The notes beneath the pieces were generated by a model that was not told the DNA's origin, ran no database searches, and saw only the letters and a program-made list of their open reading frames with translations. The position numbers and the translations under genes are program-made. Below, piece after piece: positions 1 to 4,700 of a DNA stretch of 5,254 bases. The stretch lies in the NCBI GenBank assembly GCA_013002925.1, contig JABDLQ010000468.1:1-5254 (forward strand), written 5' to 3'. Position 1 is the stretch's first letter. The number at the start of each line of letters is the position of its first letter. The DNA comes from Gammaproteobacteria bacterium (GTDB lineage Bacteria; Pseudomonadota; Gammaproteobacteria; Steroidobacterales; SZUA-146).

Positions 1-308
1 GCGCGTTCATAGGCGTGCCGGGCATCCTTAACGCGAAATGCCATCGCACAGGCACAGGGACCGTGCCGGCGCGCGAACTCCTGCGCAAAGCTGTCATGCT
101 CGGCATTGATCAGAAAGTTGATGTCGCCCTGTTTATGCAGCGTCACATCTTTTGAGCGATGTCTGGCTACTTCCGGAAAACCCATGCGTTCAAACAACCC
201 GCGCAATAACTCCGGGTCGGGAGCAGCGTATTCAACAAACTCAAAACCATCTGTACCCATTGGATTGTCGAGAATTTTGGCGCTTGCCTGATCCGAAAGA
301 GTTTCCAT
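1..308 (-). CDS. hppD: 4-hydroxyphenylpyruvate dioxygenase, N-terminal part (gene continues beyond window)
   Basis: This enzyme converts 4-hydroxyphenylpyruvate to homogentisate in tyrosine catabolism, using Fe(II) and O2 in the cytoplasm. Translating the minus strand from the ATG at 308-306 gives 102 complete codons with no stop. It contains stretches typical of bacterial HppD: NPMGTDGFEFVEYAAPD (residues 15-31), RHRSKDVTLHKQGDINFLIN (49-68) and FRVKDARHAYERA (91-103, last codon cut by the window edge). This covers only the N-terminal vicinal-oxygen-chelate domain. The His/His/Glu iron ligands lie in the C-terminal domain outside the window, so catalytic competence cannot be judged. The start is supported by a GGAG at 318-315, six bases upstream of the ATG. 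The gene is divergent from an AsnC/Lrp-type regulator and shares a 120-bp control region with it. The identification is from recalled family sequence. Confidence 0.93.
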   Translation of the reverse strand, partial: METLSDQASAKILDNPMGTDGFEFVEYAAPDPELLRGLFERMGFPEVARHRSKDVTLHKQGDINFLINAEHDSFAQEFARRHGPCACAMAFRVKDARHAYER

Positions 309-314
309 TTGATG

Positions 315-318
315 CTCC
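315..318 (-). promoter_or_regulatory. Ribosome binding site of hppD
   Basis: The minus strand reads GGAG, then six bases, then the ATG at 308-306. This is a standard Shine-Dalgarno position and fixes the hppD start. Confidence 0.75.
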
Positions 319-339
319 AAAGCATATAAATATGATCCA

Positions 340-368
340 ATTATACCGGCATGTAACTATCGATATTT
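340..368 (-). promoter_or_regulatory. Predicted sigma-70-type promoter of hppD
   Basis: The minus strand has a perfect TATAAT (345-340), which predicts transcription starting near 333 and a leader of about 25 nt before the hppD ATG. At 17 bp spacing the -35 position (368-363) reads AAATAT, a poor match to TTGACA. That position lies inside the left arm of the inverted repeat at 358-369. A weak -35 under a regulator site suits a promoter that is activated, or one that is occluded by the bound protein. The sequence does not tell which. Confidence 0.6.
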
Positions 369-419
369 TGAAAAATAGCGATAATTTGAGTACTATTTTG
401 CAGGATTATTGCTATTTTT
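358..419. promoter_or_regulatory. Three-arm repeat, likely operator of the AsnC/Lrp-type regulator
   Basis: One motif, consensus TATYGCTATTTTT, occurs three times. The left copy (358-369, TATCGATATTTT) is on the plus strand. The middle copy (371-383) is inverted and reads AAAAATAGCGATA on the plus strand. The right copy (407-419, TATTGCTATTTTT) is on the plus strand again. Left and middle form a 26-bp near-palindrome (358-383) that extends with mismatches to 355-386. Middle and right form an inverted pair, 371-385 against 405-419, matching at 14 of 15 positions. A partial fourth copy, TACTATTTT, sits at 391-399. The arms cover the hppD -35 region, the regulator's -35 and spacer, and the bases just after the regulator's predicted start site. 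AsnC/Lrp proteins are dimers that form octamers or larger assemblies and often bind several spaced A+T-rich sites, which fits. Assigning the site to the adjacent regulator is inference. Confidence 0.7.
368..396 (+). promoter_or_regulatory. Predicted sigma-70 promoter of the AsnC/Lrp-type regulator
   Basis: TTGAAA (368-373), a 17-bp spacer and TACTAT (391-396) make a good sigma-70-type promoter. The predicted start is near 403, leaving a leader of about 26 nt before the ATG at 429. The -35 and spacer overlap the middle operator arm and the right arm lies just downstream of the start site. This is the usual geometry for negative autoregulation. Confidence 0.6.
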
Positions 420-428
420 ATTATTTAT

Positions 429-908
429 ATGACTGATTCCGTCACACTTGATCGTTTTGACCTTGCATTGCTCGCCAAACTGCAACAGGATGCTCGCAGC
501 TCCTGGGTGGATCTGGCTGAACTGGTGCATTTGTCACCCAGCGCCTGTCAGCGGCGCGTCAAGGCATTACAGCTGGCCGGCGTCATCACAGCCTATCGTG
601 CAGTCGTTCCTCCCGTGGCTGCGGGTTTTGCCGTTGAGGCGTTCGTTGCTGTACGAGTCGAGCGTCAGGATTTTGCCCTGGCCCGGAAATTTCGCAGCGC
701 AATTTTGGACAAGCCGGAGGTATTGGGCTGCCATTTGTTGTCAGGTTCGATTGATTTCATGTTGCGCGTAGTCGCGACGGATCTGCGCTCCTTTGGTGAT
801 TTTATCCAGCGGGAGATTCTGAGTCTGCCCGGCGTAAAAGACGCCACCTCTTCGATCGTGCTCGAGGAAATAAAGAACGTTGGCCCGTCGCCGGTGCTGG
901 GTCAATAA
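429..908 (+). CDS. AsnC/Lrp-family transcriptional regulator
   Basis: A 159-residue protein with the standard two-domain plan and length of the family. The N-terminal winged helix-turn-helix (about residues 5-60) has LDRFDLALLAKLQQDAR, then the recognition-helix region LSPSACQRRVKALQLAGVI (35-53). The C-terminal RAM-type effector and oligomerization domain (about 68-150) has the typical GSIDFMLRVVATDLRSF stretch (106-122) and ends with SSIVLEEIKN. It is divergent from hppD, so it probably responds to tyrosine or a breakdown product and controls tyrosine degradation. I recall AsnC-type regulators of tyrosine catabolism proposed from comparative genomics under the name HmgQ, but cannot verify that this is the same group, so no symbol is given. 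No clear Shine-Dalgarno precedes the ATG. The start is chosen because the HTH domain begins a few residues after it. Confidence 0.9.
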   Translation: MTDSVTLDRFDLALLAKLQQDARSSWVDLAELVHLSPSACQRRVKALQLAGVITAYRAVVPPVAAGFAVEAFVAVRVERQDFALARKFRSAILDKPEVLGCHLLSGSIDFMLRVVATDLRSFGDFIQREILSLPGVKDATSSIVLEEIKNVGPSPVLGQ

Positions 909-952
909 ACTGCGTCATTGACACTACCGTTCACCCTGCGCAAAGTACCACC

Positions 953-2257
953 ATGATGACTGACCTCCGCGTGAGTAATAGTGTGCAGCCGACCAGGTTA
1001 CTGTTTACTCCTCTATTCGTGCTAATAGCAACGGCGATGCTGGGAGCCGGGTGTAGTGAGCGCACGGCCGATATGACAATCACGTCACTCGACAACCCTT
1101 CCCGGGATCGCGCGAGACTGCCACATTTAAAGACGACCGAAACGGGGGTACTGTTGAGCTGGGTGGAACCGATGCCCGGACAAGGCAAAAACGGCTATCA
1201 GCTGCGATTTGCATCGTATCTCGCCGGACAATGGAGCGCACCGAATACCATCTCAAATGGCAATGACTGGTTCATCAACTGGGCCGATTTTCCATCCGTG
1301 TACGAAAGCCGTTCAGGAAACCTGGTGGCCCACTGGCTGCAACGGTCCTCAGGAGGAACTTACTCCTATGACGTCAGAACGGTGCAAAGTGCTGATGGCA
1401 CTCATTGGTCAGCCCCCTATACCCCTCACCTGGACGGCACCAAAACCGAACATGGATTTGCCAGTATTTTTTCAGTGGGCACGACACCTGCAATCGTCTG
1501 GCTCGATGGTCGGCGCACCCAGTCGGCTGATATTCACGCGGATCAGCATCACGCCTCCCCGGTCGAAAATGGCAACACGGATAGCGCGATGACATTGCGA
1601 ATGCGCGTTCTCGATGAGTCATCCGCCTCGCGTCCATCGATCCTGCTGGATGATCGGGTATGTGACTGTTGCCAGACAGCGGCAGTCAACGCATCCGGTG
1701 GCCCTGTCATTTTTTATCGAAACAGAACCATCAAGGAAATTCGGGACATCAGTTACGTGCATTTTTCTAACGAAAAATGGTCGCAGCCGGCGGTCGTTCA
1801 CCACGACGGCTGGGAGATCTCCGGGTGCCCGGTGAATGGCCCGCAGGCGGATGCTATGAATGGTCTTATTGCGGTCGCCTGGTTCACGGCAGCCGGTGGC
1901 AGACCCGCTGTAAAACTGGCTTTTACTCGTCACATCGAAGACGGATTCGACGCACCGCTGATGGTCAGCGAGGCCGCCCCACTCGGAAGGTTGGACATAA
2001 TACGCCTTTCCATGCACACCGCGCTGGTCGCCTGGCTCGAAGATGATTCCGATGGCATGGCGACAATTCGGGCGGCATTGTATGGCCCCGCAGGCCAGGT
2101 GGGCACCACATCAATTGTAGCTCGTATCCGAGGTGAGCGCGCCAGCGGCTTCCTGCAGCTGGCACGAGTGGGCCCGGATAGTGCGATGCTGGCCTACACG
2201 GACGTAGAAAACGGCGGCATCTCCACTGCCATGCTATCCGCTACGGGTCTGAATTGA
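953..2257 (+). CDS. Predicted sialidase-like beta-propeller lipoprotein with a cysteine cluster
   Basis: A 434-residue predicted exported protein. After a short N-region with R15 comes a hydrophobic segment (about 16-32), then a lipobox-like LGAGC with C34 as the likely lipidated residue. Glycine at -3 is less common than leucine there, so lipidation is probable rather than certain. The mature part has repeated short blades of sialidase-like propellers: SYLAGQWSAP (88-97), an Asp-box-like SADGTHW (146-152), HFSNEKWSQP (270-279), and VWLDGRR (182-188). It resembles proteins often annotated as exo-alpha-sialidase or BNR-repeat protein. I do not see the arginine triad or RIP motif of true sialidases, so enzymatic sialidase activity is not supported. 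VCDCCQTAA (236-244) and GCPVNGP (291-297) resemble signature stretches I recall from this subfamily. The gene follows the regulator by 44 bp on the same strand and could share its transcript. No clear ribosome binding site precedes 953; an ATG at 956 and GTGs at 971 and 983 are alternative starts that still leave the signal segment intact. Function unknown. Confidence 0.75.
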   Translation: MMTDLRVSNSVQPTRLLFTPLFVLIATAMLGAGCSERTADMTITSLDNPSRDRARLPHLKTTETGVLLSWVEPMPGQGKNGYQLRFASYLAGQWSAPNTISNGNDWFINWADFPSVYESRSGNLVAHWLQRSSGGTYSYDVRTVQSADGTHWSAPYTPHLDGTKTEHGFASIFSVGTTPAIVWLDGRRTQSADIHADQHHASPVENGNTDSAMTLRMRVLDESSASRPSILLDDRVCDCCQTAAVNASGGPVIFYRNRTIKEIRDISYVHFSNEKWSQPAVVHHDGWEISGCPVNGPQADAMNGLIAVAWFTAAGGRPAVKLAFTRHIEDGFDAPLMVSEAAPLGRLDIIRLSMHTALVAWLEDDSDGMATIRAALYGPAGQVGTTSIVARIRGERASGFLQLARVGPDSAMLAYTDVENGGISTAMLSATGLN

Positions 2258-2262
2258 TTTCC

Positions 2263-2352
2263 GTCACCTGATTTCGCACAGTGGCAGCCAGCAGGCTGCA
2301 CGCACCAGACCCATTGATTTATCAGGTCTGTGATGGCTGTATTCCAGGTGAT
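2263..2352 (+). other. Possible structured RNA region downstream of the lipoprotein gene
   Basis: TCACCTG (2264-2270) is complementary to CAGGTGA (2345-2351), with a possible G-U pair outside it. This stem would enclose two local hairpins: GCAGCC-AGCA-GGCTGC (2284-2299, perfect 6-bp stem) and CAGACC with GGTCTG (2306-2311 and 2325-2330). A competing pairing also exists: ACCTGAT (2266-2272) with ATCAGGT (2321-2327). None of the stems is followed by a run of T, so an intrinsic terminator is not supported. It could be a 3'-end processing or Rho-protecting structure of the lipoprotein transcript, or chance pairing. No gene is seen between 2258 and 2473. Confidence 0.3.
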
Positions 2353-2375
2353 GATGAGTTCCGGGTCAGAATCCG

Positions 2376-2381
2376 TATAAT
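2376..2381 (+). promoter_or_regulatory. Predicted -10 element of the ferredoxin promoter
   Basis: A perfect TATAAT lies about 95 bp before the ferredoxin start. The expected -35 position (around 2352-2358) reads roughly TGATGAG and matches poorly, so strength and use are uncertain. Initiation would be near 2388, giving a leader of about 86 nt that contains the hairpin-forming segments at 2395-2440. Confidence 0.45.
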
Positions 2382-2394
2382 CACGTCTAGCAGC

Positions 2395-2440
2395 GCGGCG
2401 TCAAACTAATGCCCGGCTCGCGAAAGCCGCAAAACGCGGC
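2395..2440 (+). other. Mutually exclusive short hairpins in the ferredoxin leader
   Basis: GCGGC (2395-2399), CGGCT (2414-2418), AGCCG (2425-2429), GCCGC (2426-2430) and GCGGC (2436-2440) allow three alternative stems: 2395-2399 with 2426-2430, 2414-2418 with 2425-2429, and 2426-2430 with 2436-2440. All three share the bases at 2425-2430, so only one can form at a time. The stems are only 5 bp. I do not recognise a known riboswitch or leader class here. Confidence 0.3.
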
Positions 2441-2461
2441 GACAACAGAAACAATATTTAT

Positions 2462-2465
2462 AGGA
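2462..2465 (+). promoter_or_regulatory. Ribosome binding site that supports a TTG start
   Basis: AGGA ends eight bases before the TTG at 2474. No in-frame ATG or GTG lies close upstream or in the first codons, so this site decides the start of the ferredoxin gene. Confidence 0.65.
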
Positions 2466-2473
2466 TAGACAAC

Positions 2474-2794
2474 TTGCCAAACATAAAAGTAACAGACCTG
2501 GAAGGTCAGGAAAAGTCAGTTGATACCGCTGCAAACAGCAACTTGATGGAAGCGCTGGTCGATGCTGATTATGATGATATCGAAGCCATCTGTGGAGGCT
2601 GCTGCGCGTGTGCCACCTGCCACGTTTATGTGGGTAAAGAGTGGTTTGATCGCGTCGGACCGCGAGGCGATGACGAACTGATGTTGCTCGAATCGGTGGA
2701 TGGCTTTCGCGAAGACGCTTCGCGGTTATCCTGTCAGATACAGCTTAGTGATGAAATTGACGGTCTGGAGCTGGAGATTGCTCCGCCCGAGTAG
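2474..2794 (+). CDS. [2Fe-2S] ferredoxin, adrenodoxin/P450-redox-partner type
   Basis: A 106-residue cytoplasmic electron carrier, the usual length for this family. The cluster motif C-x5-C-x2-C-x37-C is complete: C40, C46, C49 and C87, seen in CGGCCACATCHVYV (40-53) and RLSCQIQL (84-91). The acidic helix region (about 66-76, DDELMLLESVD) and many Asp/Glu residues match surfaces used to dock reductase and partner enzymes. Two additional cysteines, C43 and C44, lie inside the cluster loop. Translation starts at TTG, which suggests modest expression. Ferredoxins of this type commonly serve cytochrome P450s, ring hydroxylases or Fe-S assembly, but no such partner or reductase gene is in the window, so the partner is unknown. 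It ends 19 bp from the convergent amidohydrolase gene. Confidence 0.93.
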   Translation: MPNIKVTDLEGQEKSVDTAANSNLMEALVDADYDDIEAICGGCCACATCHVYVGKEWFDRVGPRGDDELMLLESVDGFREDASRLSCQIQLSDEIDGLELEIAPPE

Positions 2795-2813
2795 CACCGT
2801 CAGTCCCAAGCGC

Positions 2814-4700
2814 TCAATGCTGTGCCGTTAGCGCGCTGCCCCACGGGTGTTTGCCATACTCTGGCGTAAAGCCATCACAGTGCCAGGCCAGATGTCCGGC
2901 AACAAATACATAGGGCACCACGCCATCGCTGCGATTCACCAGCTGGTGGTGCCCGAACTCCTCCCGATAGCGCGAATCGATATGAGCCTCGCTGTCATAG
3001 CCGGCCAGTGCGTCCGGATCGATCAGGGTAATGTCGGCACGACTGCCAATACTGATCCGCCCCGCATCGATGTTGAAAAAGTCAGCCGGATCACGCGTCA
3101 GGCGGCGCACAAGATAAGCCACGGTTTCGAGACCACGTTTTGCGGCCGACTGCAGTCCACGCAAATTGGCATCGTAAAACGCCATATTTGTCAGATGTGC
3201 ACCGGAATCATTGAAGCCAGGCAGAATTTCAGGATGCAGTAATAATTGCAATCGGCGCGCTTCATCCTTGTTGGCAAACACGGAATACCAGTAAAGGTCA
3301 GTGTCAAACTGTTTTAGCAATTCAATCAGAAACTGTGCTTCGCAGTTCAGGCCTGCAGGCATCGCGTTGCATGCCGTTGCTTCTTCCGGTGTCGATGCCG
3401 AGCAGGTGCCCTTCTGAACGCTGCGCACGCGAGCAAACACTTGCTGTAAATCCATCCCGGACCAGGCAAGGACCGGGCAGCGATCAATTACCATGTCCGA
3501 CAGGCGTCTTGGAAAGGCAAAGTCTTCACGCACAAACCAGCGCTTCAGGCGCGCTATGCCAAATCCACGTTTGCCGCGGTACCACATGCGTTTAAAGCGG
3601 TGGACAAAATCCGGGTTTTTTAAAACCTGGAGTCGACTGTCCCGATCTTCGAGATCCGGTTCGTTGAGCAGTCGCAACTCTGGAATTTCTTCAAAAATCG
3701 GGGTGACAGGTCCCTCGCCCCACACTTTAAATCGCGCAGCCAGCGCCTGCAGCGCAAAACGGCCATCGACAAGGCGGGAATTCAACAAGCGTGTCATCGT
3801 CAGGGCGAGTTTTAACAAGCCACGATTGGCCACCAGGTCGAGTGCAGCCACCGCCGTGATTTTAAGCGGTTTGCCATACAGCCGGCCGCTGGACAATAAA
3901 AAGTTGCGCAACACCAGTAACGGCGAATCCTTTGCCGGCGTTGCCTGCCATACCCGTTCGTAGCGGCGGCACAGCCCGGTCAAATGCTTGATCTCCCGGT
4001 AGCTACCGTGTTGTGCCGGGATTCGAGCCCGACGGTTGGGATCGTTAGCCAGATAATGAAACGGCAACGCGTCCGTAGAAAATCCGGCATAACCCTCCTG
4101 CAAACCCGTTTCCAACAAGTTTGCCATCGTGTCTAATTCGGCCGGCGTCGGGTTACGACTAATACTGGCCTCAAAGCCCATGGCTTCAATGCGTAACATT
4201 GAATGTGGAATCATCGGTACAATATTGATACCCAACGGGAGCTGACGCAGATGTTCCAGATACTGTGCCGACGTTGTCCACGTGGCACGATCAGCAACTT
4301 GTCGAAGCACATCCTTGGGTATGTTTTCAACGCGTGCAAAACAGTCGACAATCGGATCTGCGCCATCGCGTCGCTGCGCACCGTAAGCCAGGCCGAGGCT
4401 GCAATTTGACACCACCACCGTCGTGGTTCCATGGCGCACCGCTTCAGGTAATCCCGGGGCAAGTTCAACTTCAAGATCAAAATGCGTGTGAATATCCAGC
4501 AACCCCGGCATCAGCCAAAGCCCTGCGGCGTCAATTTCGTGGTCCGCCTGACCCTGCAACCGGGCGCCTCGCGCCGCTACCTGTCCATTCAGTAACGCCA
4601 CATCTTCTACGACGGGTTTCTCACCGGTGCCGTCGATTACGGTTGCATTGCGAATCAGCGTGTCCCACATCGTGGGGTCCGCGGCCTGGTCTTCAATCAT
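2814..4700 (-). CDS. Amidohydrolase-superfamily protein, N-acyl-D-amino-acid deacylase-like
   Basis: A 628-residue predicted cytoplasmic metal-dependent hydrolase, longer than typical D-aminoacylases (about 480-500). It begins with the small beta-domain (DTLIRNATVIDGTGEKP, about 13-29) and enters the TIM barrel at MPGLLDIHTHFD, giving the metal-binding pair H71 and H73. Other family landmarks are the strand-2 SNC (C100), GYAGFSTDALPFHY (203-216), NDSGAHLTN with candidate catalytic Asp498 (497-505), and the closing GSRADITLIDPDAL (552-565). The usual mid-barrel histidines seem missing: VWQATP (250-255) stands where many relatives have a His-x-Arg motif, and ITAVAALD (281-288) where a Ser-His motif is expected. 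An insertion of roughly 100-150 residues follows, with three cysteines at 433, 444 and 453. The ATG at 4700 is preferred over an in-frame TTG at 4703: it overlaps the upstream stop as TGATG and has AAGGAT eight bases before it. ATG at 4670 is a less likely alternative. Substrate unknown; deacylase annotation should be read as family membership only. Confidence 0.85.
   Translation of the reverse strand: MIEDQAADPTMWDTLIRNATVIDGTGEKPVVEDVALLNGQVAARGARLQGQADHEIDAAGLWLMPGLLDIHTHFDLEVELAPGLPEAVRHGTTTVVVSNCSLGLAYGAQRRDGADPIVDCFARVENIPKDVLRQVADRATWTTSAQYLEHLRQLPLGINIVPMIPHSMLRIEAMGFEASISRNPTPAELDTMANLLETGLQEGYAGFSTDALPFHYLANDPNRRARIPAQHGSYREIKHLTGLCRRYERVWQATPAKDSPLLVLRNFLLSSGRLYGKPLKITAVAALDLVANRGLLKLALTMTRLLNSRLVDGRFALQALAARFKVWGEGPVTPIFEEIPELRLLNEPDLEDRDSRLQVLKNPDFVHRFKRMWYRGKRGFGIARLKRWFVREDFAFPRRLSDMVIDRCPVLAWSGMDLQQVFARVRSVQKGTCSASTPEEATACNAMPAGLNCEAQFLIELLKQFDTDLYWYSVFANKDEARRLQLLLHPEILPGFNDSGAHLTNMAFYDANLRGLQSAAKRGLETVAYLVRRLTRDPADFFNIDAGRISIGSRADITLIDPDALAGYDSEAHIDSRYREEFGHHQLVNRSDGVVPYVFVAGHLAWHCDGFTPEYGKHPWGSALTAQH

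Noticed and set aside
152..436. Open frame of 94 codons on the plus strand across the hppD start and the intergenic region
   Set aside because: It is antisense to hppD, runs through the operator and promoters, and its protein resembles nothing I know.
918..946. TTGACA (918-923) before the lipoprotein gene as a promoter
   Set aside because: The -35 is perfect, but at 17 bp the -10 position reads CAAAGT, a poor match. It would also give an essentially leaderless message. Possible, but not strong enough to annotate.
953..2257. True sialidase (neuraminidase) function
   Set aside because: Only Asp-box-like and blade patterns are visible; the arginine triad and RIP motif needed for sialidase catalysis were not found by eye.
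2284..2330. Intrinsic terminator for the lipoprotein gene
   Set aside because: The hairpins are real inverted repeats but neither is followed by a run of T.
2314..2343. TTGATT and TGTATT with 18 bp spacing as an alternative ferredoxin promoter
   Set aside because: Both elements are weak matches and the region is better explained by hairpins; the TATAAT at 2376 is a better candidate.
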